DNA from: Winogradskyella litoriviva
GTDB lineage: Bacteria; Bacteroidota; Bacteroidia; Flavobacteriales; Flavobacteriaceae
Length of the DNA: 64,000 nucleotides
Assembly: GCF_013249065.1 (NCBI RefSeq)
Contig: NZ_JABRWQ010000005.1
Coordinates: 62,001 to 126,000 of the forward strand
Direction of reading: 5' to 3'
In this document: positions 26,191 through 36,000 of the stretch, in pieces
Position numbering within the stretch: position 1 is the first letter of the stretch
Layout of the letters: the number at the start of each line of letters is the position of its first letter
Made by a program: the position numbers and the translations under genes
Notes under the pieces: generated by a model
The model's input: only the letters and a program-made list of their open reading frames with translations
Told to the model about the DNA's origin: nothing
The model's database searches: none

Positions 26191-27159
26191 TTAATTAGAA
26201 GCCACTGTATTTATTTCAGTTGTTTCTGTTACTTCTTCCGTTTCAGTAGCAGGCGTTTCAGAGCTGTCTTCTGCTTTAACAGAATCATCTACCCAGATGT
26301 CTCCTTCGGGTGCTTTTGGCTCTGCAGGTATAGTACCTTGAAAATTTAAAACATAACTTGCTACCTGAGCCATTTCTAACGGTTTTAGTTCAGATTTCCA
26401 AGAAACCATTCCTTTACCATCTCGTCCTCCTTCAGAAATTGTTTTAAATACATTTTTTATACCGCCTCCTAAAATCCAATGTTGGTCTGTTAGGTTAGGA
26501 CCAATACCTCCTCCACCATCAGCTTTGTGACAGGCTACACAGTTAGCTTCAAAAATCTTTTTACCCGAATTTAGATCTGATGTTTCAGTTAAAAGTTCTA
26601 CCGTATTAAAGTCTACTAAACCTTTTGCTGTTTTTTTGTATTCTTCAATAGCAGCATTTGCTTCAGCATATTCAATTTCATATTCTTCAAATTGATCGTT
26701 ACCATTTAATACATGATAGCGTATACCATATATTACTGCAAAAACTATTGAGATATAGAAACTGTAAATCCACCAAGGCGGTAAATTATTGTCTAACTCT
26801 TTAATACCATCGTAATTATGGTCTAATATAATTTCGCTTTCTTCTTCAATAGCTTTTTGTTTACCAACTAATTTAGAGTAGAGCGCCTTAACTTTTTTAA
26901 ATTCTGGAGCTTTAGACTTAGAGGCTAAATAACGTTTCTTACCTTCTTCATCTAAACTTTGATATAGAATGTTATCCATTGAACTAACAATACCTTCTAT
27001 AGCAATAAGAACTAGTAATACTAATAATAAGAATAGTAAAATAATTGGTTGCTCAATAAATGCAGGTTTATCTCCTGAGTCTACAAAGTATTCAACAAGT
27101 CCAGCAATAGCAAAAAAGATTACAGGAACTCTTACATATGATGGGATTAAATTTCTCAT
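26191..27159 (-). CDS. ccoP: cbb3-type cytochrome oxidase subunit CcoP, single-haem form
   Basis: 322 residues. Two N-terminal hydrophobic segments (about 11-25 and 39-58) precede the CcoP N-terminal domain with the conserved DNNLPPWWIYSFYISIVFA helix (124-143). One c-type haem site follows, CVACH at 207-211, with GIGPNLTDQHW and Met251 as the likely axial ligand. Classical proteobacterial CcoP has two haem c domains; only one CXXCH is present here. The C-terminal 45 residues are a low-complexity Thr/Glu tail. It overlaps ccoQ by 4 bp (ATGA). Confidence 0.9.
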   Translation of the reverse strand: MRNLIPSYVRVPVIFFAIAGLVEYFVDSGDKPAFIEQPIILLFLLLVLLVLIAIEGIVSSMDNILYQSLDEEGKKRYLASKSKAPEFKKVKALYSKLVGKQKAIEEESEIILDHNYDGIKELDNNLPPWWIYSFYISIVFAVIYGIRYHVLNGNDQFEEYEIEYAEANAAIEEYKKTAKGLVDFNTVELLTETSDLNSGKKIFEANCVACHKADGGGGIGPNLTDQHWILGGGIKNVFKTISEGGRDGKGMVSWKSELKPLEMAQVASYVLNFQGTIPAEPKAPEGDIWVDDSVKAEDSSETPATETEEVTETTEINTVASN

Positions 27160-27341
27160 AATTCGGTATCGTTTTGGTTGTCTAATGGTAAGTTACTTAC
27201 AGTGTTTATATAATCTTTCTTGGCAGTAACGACCCAGAAAAATAATGCTACAAAGAATATAAAGAATATAAGAAGCGAAATAATTGGATAAATCTCAATG
27301 CCATCCATACTATCCATATAGTTTTTTACAAATTTTAACAT
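27156..27341 (-). CDS. ccoQ: CcoQ-like small cbb3 oxidase subunit
   Basis: 61 residues with one membrane helix (IIYPIISLLIFFIFFVALFFW, about 17-37) and a short cytoplasmic tail. Position between ccoNO and ccoP, with a 6-bp gap and a 4-bp overlap, identifies it as the CcoQ/subunit 3 component. The sequence alone would be too short to name. Confidence 0.75.
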   Translation of the reverse strand: MLKFVKNYMDSMDGIEIYPIISLLIFFIFFVALFFWVVTAKKDYINTVSNLPLDNQNDTEL

Positions 27342-27347
27342 AATGAT

Positions 27348-29549
27348 TTAGTTTTGAGCCGTTTCGTTTACAATATCTTTTACTTTTATATCAGTTCCTA
27401 ATCGTTGCAAATAAGCAATCATTGCAACGATTTCTCTATTGCGCATTTCAACAAAATTATCTCCTGAAGCTGCTTTATCTGCTTCGTAAGAGGCTACAAA
27501 ATCAGGATCACTATATAGATTTTCTTCTATTTTTTTACCTTGCTCTAACATTGAAGCTTGTGCATTTGCAATTTCTTCTTCTGTATATGGAACTCCTAAG
27601 GACACCATAGCTTCCATTTTCTTTTCTGTTAAAGATTTATCTAGTTTGGCACCTTCACCAACAATAAGCCATTTATAAGAAGGCATTATAGAACCACTAG
27701 AGGTTGTTTGAGGATCGTACATGTGATTAAAGTGCCAGTTGTCTGAATACTTGCCACCAACTCTATGTAAATCTGGCCCAGTTCGTTTACTTCCCCAAAG
27801 GAATGGATGATCATAAACATATTCACCTGCTTTAGAATACTCTCCATAACGTTCTACCTCAGATCTAAATGGACGTACCATTTGAGAGTGACAACCAACG
27901 CATCCTTCTCTAATATAAAGGTCTCTTCCTTCTAATTCTAAAGGTGTGTATGGTTTAACACTACTTATGGTTGGGATGTTAGACTTTACAACAAGTGTTG
28001 GTATAATTTGTACAATACCTCCAATTGAAATAGCGATAGTAGCATATATTGTTAATAATACAGGCTTACGTTCTAACCAAGTGTGCCATCCTTCTCCAGA
28101 AACACGACTTTTAGAAACACGTTTTAAAGCTGGTGCTTCGGCAAGTTCATCAGTTACTTTATGGTTCGCTTTTGAAATTGTTAATACAACATTAAAAACT
28201 AAAATAAGCATACCAGAAAGATATAATGTACCACCTATAGCACGCATCCAATACATTGGCATAATCTCAGTTACAGTTTCTAAGAAGTTACCATAAACTA
28301 AAGTACCATCTGGATTAAACTGTTTCCACATACTAGCCTGAGCAAATCCAGCAACATATAATGGTAAAGTATATAGCATTATACCTAGAGTTCCTATCCA
28401 GAAATGAAGATTTGCTAATCCAATTGAATGAAGTTTTGTTTTAAATAATCTTGGCACTAACCAATATATCATACCAAAAGTTAAGAACCCATTCCATGCT
28501 AAAGCTCCAACATGCACATGTGCAATAATCCAATCTGTAAAGTGCGCAATAGCATTTACGTTTTTAAGAGATAGCATTGGTCCTTCAAAAGTAGCCATAC
28601 CATAACCAGTTATTGCTACAACCATGAATTTTAAAACAGGATCTGTACGTACTTTATCCCAAGCACCACGTAATGTCAGTAATCCGTTTATCATTCCTCC
28701 CCATGAAGGCATTAATAACATAATTGAAAACGTAGTACCTAAACTTTGTGCCCATGTAGGTAAAGCTGTATATAATAAATGGTGTGGTCCTGCCCAGATA
28801 TATATAAATATTAACGACCAGAAGTGAACAATGGAAAGTCTATAAGAATAAACAGGTCTATTTGCAGCCTTAGGTACAAAATAATACATTAATCCTAAGA
28901 ACGGTGTTGTTAAGAAAAATGCAACCGCATTGTGTCCATACCACCATTGTACCAAGGCATCTTGAACACCTGCGTATACAGAGTAACTCTTAAAGCTACT
29001 AACAGGTAATTCTAAATTATTAAAAATATGAAGTACTGCTACTGTAACAAAAGTAGCTATGTAAAACCAAATGGCAACATATAAGTGACGTTGACGTCGC
29101 TTTATCATTGTACCAATTAAATTAATACCAAAAGCGACCCATATAACAGCAATCGCTAAGTCAAATGGCCACTCTAATTCTGCATATTCTTTAGATGAAG
29201 AATATCCTAAAGGTAATGTAATTGCAGCACCAACAATAATAAGTTGCCAACCCCAAAAGTTAATGTTACTTAATAGGTCACTAAACATTCTAGCTTTCAA
29301 TAATCGTTGAGTAGAATAATAAACTCCGGCAAAAATCGCATTACCAACAAAAGCAAAAATTACAGCATTGGTATGTAAAGGTCTTAATCGACCAAAACTT
29401 AACCAAGAGACACCATCTGTCATGTTTGGGAATAAAAACATAAAGGCCAATATTAGGCCTACGAGCATCCCAACAACACCCCAGAGAATGGTTGCGTAAA
29501 GGAATTTTTTAACGATTTTATTATCGTAATAGAATTGTTGCATTTCCAT
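27348..29549 (-). CDS. ccoN: Fused cbb3-type cytochrome oxidase subunits I and II (CcoN-CcoO)
   Basis: 733 residues. Residues 1-465 are CcoN, the haem-copper catalytic subunit with 12 helices. It has His59 (RPLHTNAV) for low-spin haem, His206 in WWYGHNAV and GPHHLLY at 254-260 for CuB, and HVHVGAL at 344-350 for the haems. A 35-residue linker leads to a second membrane helix (about 497-520) and a CcoO-type monohaem cytochrome c domain with CVGCH at 550-554 and MPSYKWL for the Met ligand. In proteobacteria these are two genes; the fusion is common in Bacteroidota. It pumps protons and reduces oxygen with high affinity. It lies 10 bp after ccoS. Confidence 0.95.
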   Translation of the reverse strand: MEMQQFYYDNKIVKKFLYATILWGVVGMLVGLILAFMFLFPNMTDGVSWLSFGRLRPLHTNAVIFAFVGNAIFAGVYYSTQRLLKARMFSDLLSNINFWGWQLIIVGAAITLPLGYSSSKEYAELEWPFDLAIAVIWVAFGINLIGTMIKRRQRHLYVAIWFYIATFVTVAVLHIFNNLELPVSSFKSYSVYAGVQDALVQWWYGHNAVAFFLTTPFLGLMYYFVPKAANRPVYSYRLSIVHFWSLIFIYIWAGPHHLLYTALPTWAQSLGTTFSIMLLMPSWGGMINGLLTLRGAWDKVRTDPVLKFMVVAITGYGMATFEGPMLSLKNVNAIAHFTDWIIAHVHVGALAWNGFLTFGMIYWLVPRLFKTKLHSIGLANLHFWIGTLGIMLYTLPLYVAGFAQASMWKQFNPDGTLVYGNFLETVTEIMPMYWMRAIGGTLYLSGMLILVFNVVLTISKANHKVTDELAEAPALKRVSKSRVSGEGWHTWLERKPVLLTIYATIAISIGGIVQIIPTLVVKSNIPTISSVKPYTPLELEGRDLYIREGCVGCHSQMVRPFRSEVERYGEYSKAGEYVYDHPFLWGSKRTGPDLHRVGGKYSDNWHFNHMYDPQTTSSGSIMPSYKWLIVGEGAKLDKSLTEKKMEAMVSLGVPYTEEEIANAQASMLEQGKKIEENLYSDPDFVASYEADKAASGDNFVEMRNREIVAMIAYLQRLGTDIKVKDIVNETAQN

Positions 29550-29559
29550 ATAAAAAAAA

Positions 29560-29745
29560 TTAGTCGGTTTTAGTTTGTTTAGATATACTGTTTTTTTCTT
29601 TTACTAGTTCATCTTCAAAAAGCATGCGCACAGATGGTGTATAATCATCATCGTATTGACCTGACCTTACTGCCATTATAAAAATAACAAAGAAAGTCAC
29701 GCCAACGAATACGCTAACGGCTAATAAAATATATATAACGCTCAT
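29560..29745 (-). CDS. ccoS: cbb3-type oxidase assembly protein CcoS
   Basis: 61 residues: one N-terminal helix (SVIYILLAVSVFVGVTFFV), then AVRSGQYDD and a polar tail, the standard CcoS form. CcoS is needed for cofactor insertion into CcoN. It is the first gene downstream of an Fnr-type promoter, heading the ccoS-ccoNO-ccoQ-ccoP-ccoG run. Confidence 0.9.
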   Translation of the reverse strand: MSVIYILLAVSVFVGVTFFVIFIMAVRSGQYDDDYTPSVRMLFEDELVKEKNSISKQTKTD

Positions 29746-29765
29746 ACCTAATTGAAGTTATTGCC

Positions 29766-29814
29766 CAAAAATAATTAAGGGCTTATTGTTAAAACATGAC
29801 AATTATCATGTTTT
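29766..29814 (-). promoter_or_regulatory. Predicted Fnr-activated promoter of the ccoS-ccoNOQP operon
   Basis: A perfect 9-bp-arm palindrome AAAACATGA-N6-TCATGTTTT spans 29791-29814 with the Fnr-like core TGACAATTATCA at 29797-29808. On the minus strand its centre is 36.5 bp before the last base of TATTTTTG (29773 to 29766), a perfect -7 element. The 14-mer ATGACAATTATCAT is identical, in reverse complement, to the site upstream of ccoI. Confidence 0.8.
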
Positions 29815-29825
29815 GTTATTTTTAA

Positions 29826-32201
29826 TCATTCTAATTTTCTACCAAGAATATTTGTAGCTATCGTTGTAAATATAACAATGCTTATAGAGCTTAACGGCAT
29901 TAAAATTGCAGCAACCACTGGTTCTAGTTGACCAGTGACAGCAAAATATAAACCAATAATGTTATAAATAAAAGACAATACAAAGCTCCATTTTATAATT
30001 TTTATAGCAGATCTTGATGCCTGGATAAATTGATATAACTGATTAAATTTTGAAGCATCTAAAATACCGTCACAAGCTGGTGAGAAGACATTAACATCTT
30101 CAGAGATGGCAATCCCAACATCGCTTTGAGCTAATGCTCCAGCATCATTTAATCCATCACCAATCATTAATACTTTTGCTCCTTCAGATTGATGATATTT
30201 TATAAATTCTAATTTATCTTCTGGTTTTTGGTTAAAAATCAATTTTGTTTTTGCTGGAAGCAATTTTTTTAAATTTTCGCGTTCACCTTCATTATCTCCA
30301 GATAATATAACTAAATCAAATTGTTGTTTTAACTGATTAAATAATTTTGAGACGCCCTTTCTGTAACTATTATAAAAGGTGTATTTTCCTTTGTAAATAT
30401 TATTACTACTTATATGTACGGTAGTATTTAAAACAGACGTTTCTTTTGTGTTTCCTACAAAATTGGCAGAACCAATTTTCATGTTTATAGTGTTGTGTTT
30501 TGCTTCAATTCCCTTACCTATGTGCTCTTCAAAAGCATCAAGTGTAATAATGTTATTTTCTTGTAAAACGTTATATAAAGTTCTACTTAATGGGTGGTTA
30601 GAGCCTCTAAGTGAGTTTTTTAATACTAAATTTTCAGAATCCGATAGAACATCACCTTCATATTCAGCATTGCTTTGTTTATTAGAGGTAATTGTCCCTG
30701 TCTTATCAAAAATAATGGTATTTATTTGCGCCAATTGTTCTAAAACACTTGCGTTTTTTACATAAAACTTTAGTTTGCCAAAAATGCGCAATAAGTTACC
30801 AAATGTAAAAGGTGCAGATAGAGCTATAGCACAAGGGCATGCAATAATTAATACTGCTGTAAATACATTCATAGCTTTATTAGAGTCTACAAAAAGCCAA
30901 AATATAGTGGCGACAATAGCAACCGATAAAATAGTAATTGTAAAATGTTTACTAATAGTGTTGGTTATAGAAGTAAAGCCATCTTCTTTATTTTTACTAA
31001 AGACATCATTGCTCCATAATTGCGTAAGGTAACTTTGCTCAACAGATTTTAGAGCTTCCAATTCAATAACACCATTGGTTTGTTTGCCTCCTGCAAATAA
31101 TTTATCGCCAGATTGCTTAGAGACCTTTTGTGATTCACCTGTTACAAAACTATAATCAATTTGGGCTTTACCATTAATTAAAATACCATCAACAGGAATT
31201 AACTCTTCATTTCTAATTAAAATACGATCACCTTTTTCAATATCATAAACCTGTATGGTTTCTTCATAACCTTCCTTATTTATTTTTGTTATCGCAATAG
31301 GAAAGTAAGATTTATAATCGCGCTCAAAGGATAGAAAATCGTATGTTTTTTTCTGAAAGAATTTTCCAACTAAAAGAAAGAAAACTAAACCAGCGAGACT
31401 ATCAAAAAATCCTGAACCAAAATCGAATATAATTTCAATAGTACTTCTAATAAACAAAACAGAAATACCTAAAGCAATTGGCACATCTATATTTAAAATT
31501 TTGGCTTTTAATCCTTTAAAAGCTGAAATAAAATAATCTTGAGACGAATAAAACACTATAGGAAGTGAAAGCGCAAACATTAACCATCTAAACAATGGCT
31601 TGTATTGTTCTAACCAATACTCGTTCACTTCAAAATACTCAGGAAAAGACAAAAACATAATGTTGCCAAATCCAAAAGCTGCAACTCCAAGTTTGTAAAT
31701 TAAGGTTCTGTTGATTTGTTGTTTTCCCGATTTAAAATCATCTAAACTAATATAAGGTTCATAACCAATAGAACTTAACAGTAAAACCACGGATTTTAAG
31801 TTGGTTGTTTCTAAATTGTAAGTAACTCTTACCGTTTTTTTGCCAAAGTTGACCTGAGAATCTGAAATATGAGGATTGAGTTTGTTAAGGTTTTCAAGAA
31901 TCCAAATACAAGAGCTACAATGAATATGAGGAATATATAAAGTTGCGATTTCTATAGAGTCGCTTCTAAATTCCGTTAATTTTTCTATAATATTTTCTTG
32001 AGATAGGAAATCGTATTTTCCTTCAATTTCTTTTGGAATTGATCCAGGTGAATTTTCTAAATCATAATAACAAGTAAGGTCGTTTTCGTTAAAAATTTCA
32101 AAAACGGTTTTACAACCGTTACAACAGAATGATTTATCCTGAAACGTAATTGGATGATTACCACAGTCATCACCACAGTGAAAACAACTATTGTTTTCCA
32201 T
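29826..32201 (-). CDS. ccoI: Copper-transporting P-type ATPase of the cbb3 locus (CcoI-like)
   Basis: 791 residues. The N-terminus has a cysteine-rich domain (C6, C9, C13, then CCNGC at 26-30) found in CcoI/FixI-type pumps, then an HMA-like domain with CSSC at 95-98. Eight membrane helices surround the actuator motif TGES (354-357). The metal-site motif is CPC at 455-457, the phosphorylation site DKTGT at 499-503 and the hinge GDGLNDAGAL near the C-terminus. CcoI exports copper to the periplasm for oxidase assembly. It is divergent from the crp/fnr gene and upstream of ccoS. Confidence 0.93.
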   Translation of the reverse strand: MENNSCFHCGDDCGNHPITFQDKSFCCNGCKTVFEIFNENDLTCYYDLENSPGSIPKEIEGKYDFLSQENIIEKLTEFRSDSIEIATLYIPHIHCSSCIWILENLNKLNPHISDSQVNFGKKTVRVTYNLETTNLKSVVLLLSSIGYEPYISLDDFKSGKQQINRTLIYKLGVAAFGFGNIMFLSFPEYFEVNEYWLEQYKPLFRWLMFALSLPIVFYSSQDYFISAFKGLKAKILNIDVPIALGISVLFIRSTIEIIFDFGSGFFDSLAGLVFFLLVGKFFQKKTYDFLSFERDYKSYFPIAITKINKEGYEETIQVYDIEKGDRILIRNEELIPVDGILINGKAQIDYSFVTGESQKVSKQSGDKLFAGGKQTNGVIELEALKSVEQSYLTQLWSNDVFSKNKEDGFTSITNTISKHFTITILSVAIVATIFWLFVDSNKAMNVFTAVLIIACPCAIALSAPFTFGNLLRIFGKLKFYVKNASVLEQLAQINTIIFDKTGTITSNKQSNAEYEGDVLSDSENLVLKNSLRGSNHPLSRTLYNVLQENNIITLDAFEEHIGKGIEAKHNTINMKIGSANFVGNTKETSVLNTTVHISSNNIYKGKYTFYNSYRKGVSKLFNQLKQQFDLVILSGDNEGERENLKKLLPAKTKLIFNQKPEDKLEFIKYHQSEGAKVLMIGDGLNDAGALAQSDVGIAISEDVNVFSPACDGILDASKFNQLYQFIQASRSAIKIIKWSFVLSFIYNIIGLYFAVTGQLEPVVAAILMPLSSISIVIFTTIATNILGRKLE

Positions 32202-32229
32202 TTTAAATTTTGCTCAATTATACCTATTA

Positions 32230-32273
32230 CAAATATGATACAATATAACACTATATTTTATGATAATTGTCAT
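32230..32273 (-). promoter_or_regulatory. Predicted Fnr site activating ccoI, shared with the fnr-type gene
   Basis: TGATAATTGTCA lies at 32261-32272 in the divergent intergenic region. Toward ccoI its centre is 36.5 bp before the last base of CATATTTG (32237 to 32230), a -7 element with one mismatch. Toward the regulator gene, a TAACTTTG element at 32282-32289 lies only 10 bp beyond the palindrome, so binding there should block that promoter. Confidence 0.75.
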
Positions 32274-32281
32274 GTTTTGAT

Positions 32282-32289
32282 TAACTTTG
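32282..32289 (+). promoter_or_regulatory. Candidate -7 element of the Crp/Fnr gene
   Basis: TAACTTTG matches TAnnTTTG 17 bp before the ATG at 32307. The Fnr-type palindrome overlaps its -33 region, which suggests negative autoregulation. Confidence 0.55.
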
Positions 32290-32306
32290 ACTTCAATGAA
32301 TTTGCT

Positions 32307-32984
32307 ATGAGTAAGTGCGATCAATGTATTATTAGACAATTTAATTCTCTAAGAGCTTTAGGAAAAGATGATTTAATACGAATTTCGGGATGTAAAACTT
32401 CTCGATACGTTAGTAAAGGAGAAATTATCTTTAGGGAAGGTGAGAGTGTTAATGGCGTCTATTGTATTAAAGATGGTGTTTGTAAATTGTCTAAATTAAG
32501 TTCTAATGGTAAAGACCAAATTGTAAAATTGATTGTTAGAGGTGATCTTATTGGGCAACGCTCTTTAGTCTCTGATGAGAAGTCTAATCTTACTGCCATT
32601 GCGTTAAATGACATGGAAGTTTGTTTTATTCCTAAGAATGAAATAATGAATGATTTAACTAATAACGCTAGGTTTTCTTTAGATATGCTTCAGGAAATGG
32701 CAAAAGAATTGAAAATTGCAGATAATGTTATTGTAGATATGGCGCAAAAATCTGTTAAACAACGCCTAGCTGATGTCTTAATATATTTGAATGAAACATT
32801 TGATAAAGATAAGGACGGTTTTCTTAAAGTTGTTTTATCTAGAGAAGACTATGCAAACTTAGTTGGTACAGCTACAGAATCTGCGATAAGAATTTTATCT
32901 CAGTTTAAAAAAAGTGGTTTGATTTCTACAACCGGAAAACATGTGAAAATTGAAGATTTAGAAGGTTTAAGGCGCGTTGACTAA
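32307..32984 (+). CDS. Crp/Fnr family transcriptional regulator
   Basis: 225 residues from the ATG at 32307; the open frame continues further upstream but would run across the divergent promoter. A cyclic-nucleotide-binding-type barrel (about 20-130, KGEIIFREGESVNGVYCIKDG) is followed by a long dimer helix and a winged helix (about 165-220). The recognition helix ATESAIRILSQFKKSGLIS keeps the Glu and Arg that contact TGA/TCA half-sites in CRP/FNR proteins. Cysteines occur at 4, 7, 29, 53 and 59; the CxxC at 4-7 lines up with the start of the E. coli FNR cluster motif but the following Cys is missing. It is located among its predicted targets and divergent from ccoI. Confidence 0.92.
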   Translation: MSKCDQCIIRQFNSLRALGKDDLIRISGCKTSRYVSKGEIIFREGESVNGVYCIKDGVCKLSKLSSNGKDQIVKLIVRGDLIGQRSLVSDEKSNLTAIALNDMEVCFIPKNEIMNDLTNNARFSLDMLQEMAKELKIADNVIVDMAQKSVKQRLADVLIYLNETFDKDKDGFLKVVLSREDYANLVGTATESAIRILSQFKKSGLISTTGKHVKIEDLEGLRRVD

Positions 32985-33002
32985 AGGAGCTTTAGATAGC
33001 AT

Positions 33003-33052
33003 AAAAAAAACTGAGGTTCATTCTATACAAACAGAATGAACCTCAGTTTTTT
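33003..33052. terminator. Strong bidirectional terminator between crp/fnr and VPS10-like genes
   Basis: Perfect 14-bp stem CTGAGGTTCATTCT / AGAATGAACCTCAG (33011-33024 and 33033-33046), 8-nt loop, with A-run and T-run on the two sides. Confidence 0.92.
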
Positions 33053-33071
33053 AAGTATTAAGGTCTTTTTT

Positions 33072-36000
33072 TTAATTTATTTTAAAAGATTTTATTTCAT
33101 TGAAAGGTGTTGTTTTTAAAACTTCCATTGTTGCTTTATACGCTTTCCAATCCTTTTCAAAGAAATCATTTGTTTCAGCAAATAGCTTTTCTAAAGCATC
33201 TTTAGTTTGTTTAATTAATGTAGTTTCAGTTGAAGTTAATCCGTTTTGGCTACCATTTACATACCTACTTGCAGTTCTTAAACGCTGTAATGGTGTAACC
33301 TGAGGACTTCTGGTAATACCTTGTCTTTTATCAACTTTCCCTAGATACTTATCTAATAATTGATTAATAGATTTAACCACAGATTTTGAAGTTTTAATTT
33401 CTTCTTTATATTTTTCTTTATCTAATTTGGTCAACTCTTTTTTATAATTTTCTGCTATAGTTTTATTTTCTACTAATTGTTTTACGGCATCTGCTGTGGT
33501 TTGTTGCAATTGTTCTAATTGTTTTGAAGCAGCATAAATTTCATTAATATTTTGTTGAGAAACTTCTAATCTTGGATCAGATGCTATAGTTATTTTAGTT
33601 TCTGATGTTTGGTCGCCATAATGTAGAACTGCTCTATAAGTGCCTGGTTTTACTGTAACACCTCCAGATTCTCTTGTGCGTTTTCTAATCTTACGAGAAG
33701 GTCTGTCTGCACCAGCTTCGTCCATGTTCCATGTCCATTTCTGTATACCGTTTTCCTTTGGTGCTTTTGTTTTTAAAGTTCTAATTAAACGGTCGCCATC
33801 ATATAGTTTTAATGTTAGAGAATCCCATTTTACTTTGTTTTTGTCTTTTTTAGAATCAATTTCAACAGTCTCTTCATCTTCTTCATTACCTTCATCTTCC
33901 TTTGAATCAGAATCTAACGATGCATGCTTTTTAAACAAATAAGAGAATCTTGCACCTCCTTTTCTATTTTCTCCTTGGTACATAGCATCTGCTCCAAATC
34001 TGCTACCAGTTGGTTGTTGGTAAGCAGCTAAATAAGCGGTTGGCGGATCAAACAATTTAATAGTTGAAGTTAATATTGATTTATCTTTAGCCATTGCTCT
34101 TAAAGGTCTAATATCATCTAAAACCCAAGCGGCTCTTCCAAAAGTACCAATTACTAAATCGTGCTCTCTTGGGTGAATCACTAAATCTTTTACAGAAGTT
34201 GTAGGGAAACCTTCTGTCCATTTAGTCCATTGATCGCCTGCATTTATTGAAATATATAAACCATCATCCGTACCTAAAAACATCAAATTAGGTTCTACTA
34301 GATCTTCAACAATAGCTAAGGTGTAACTTTTTACATCGTTTTCATCTACAATGCGCTCCCAAGATTTGCCGTAATTTTTAGTTCTGTAAGCATAAGGTGT
34401 GTAATTAAAACGTCTATAATCATTGGCTATTAAAAGGGCTTCTCCTTTATTTTTGTTAGATGCTTTTATTTGTGCAATCCAGCTTCCTGTTGGTAAACCT
34501 TTAATGTTTTTGGTTACTTCTGTCCAAGATTCGCCTCCATTAGTCGTATAATGCACGCGTCCATCATCAGTACCAGCCCAAAGCATATCTTTTTCAACTG
34601 GTGATGGTTCAATTACTAAAATTGTACAATGGTTTTCTGCTCCAGTGGCATCCATAGTTAATCCACCACTTTCAGACTGTTTTAATTTTGAAGGATTATT
34701 GGTTGATAAATCTGGTGAAATAACGGTCCAAGTTTCACCTTTATCTGTCGATTTATGTACAAACTGACTTCCAAAGTAAATGGTACTATTATTAAAAGGA
34801 TCTATGTTTATTGCTGAGTTCCAATTGAATCTAAGTTTTACATTTGCATTAGGATGTGTTGGTCTTACGCCATAGTTATTTCCTGTTTGCCAATCATATC
34901 TACTTACGTAACCTTGCTGGCTCATAGACCAACCATAACGAGAGTTGTCTTTATCTGGTATAACATCAAAACCATCTCCAAAACTTATTTCTTGCCAATA
35001 GCTATTTCTTATGCCTTGTGCACGCCAAACGTAAGCTGGTCCTCGCCAAGAACCATTATCTTGCATTCCTCCATATACATTATAAGGAAATTCATTATCT
35101 ACATTAATATGGTAAAACTGTGCCACAGGAAGATTACCAATAAATCGCCATGTTTTTCCGCCATCTTTAGTAATATTCATCCCACCATCATTGCCATCAA
35201 TCATAAATTTACCATTTTCAGGATGAATCCACCAAGAGTGATGATCCGGATGCACACCGTTAACAACACCATAAGCAGGCATTAATTGTTTAAAATTTTT
35301 GCCACCATCTTCAGAAACGTTGACGTAGGTAAAAATAGAGTACACTCTGTTTTCATTTTCAGGATCTACGTAAATTTCAGAATAATAGAAAGGTCTGTTT
35401 CCAATGTCGCTTTTATCATTTATTTTTTTCCATTTAAAACCACCATCTTCACTTTTGTAAAGTGCATTTTTTTTGGCTTCAACCAAAGCATAAATAACAT
35501 CTGGTTTATTTGGCGCAATAGCAACACCAATGCGTCCTAAATTTCCTTTTGGAAAACCGTCTTCTTCTGTAATTTTCTTCCATGTTTTTCCACCATCATG
35601 TGTAATATGCATACCAGAACCTTCGCCTCCAGAATTAAAAAACCAAGGTTCGCGCTTATGTTCCCAAAGTGTTGCAATTAATTTATTTGGGTTTGTAGGA
35701 TCCATTATTAAATCTGCAGCACCTGTTTTGTTGTTAGCAAATAATATTTTATTCCAAGTTTCGCCTCCATCTGTAGTTTTAAAAACACCACGTTCTGGAT
35801 GTTCTCCCCAAGGTGAACCAATGGCGCCAACGTAAACCACATCAGGATTTGTTGGGTCTACAATAATTCTATGAATATGTCTTGTTTTCTCAAGACCCAT
35901 TGCTATCCAGTTTTTTCCACCATCTAAAGATTTATAAATTCCATAGCCACCATTTAAAGAGTTCCGTGGATTGCCTTCGCCTGTACCAACCCAAATAACA

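Noticed and set aside
32154..32306. Extended N-terminus for the Crp/Fnr protein
   Set aside because: The extra 51 residues are not family-like and run across the divergent ccoI start and the Fnr palindrome; the ATG at 32307 gives the normal CxxC start.
34854..35835. Several plus-strand open frames inside the VPS10-like gene
   Set aside because: They are antisense to a clear BNR-repeat protein and show no recognisable features.
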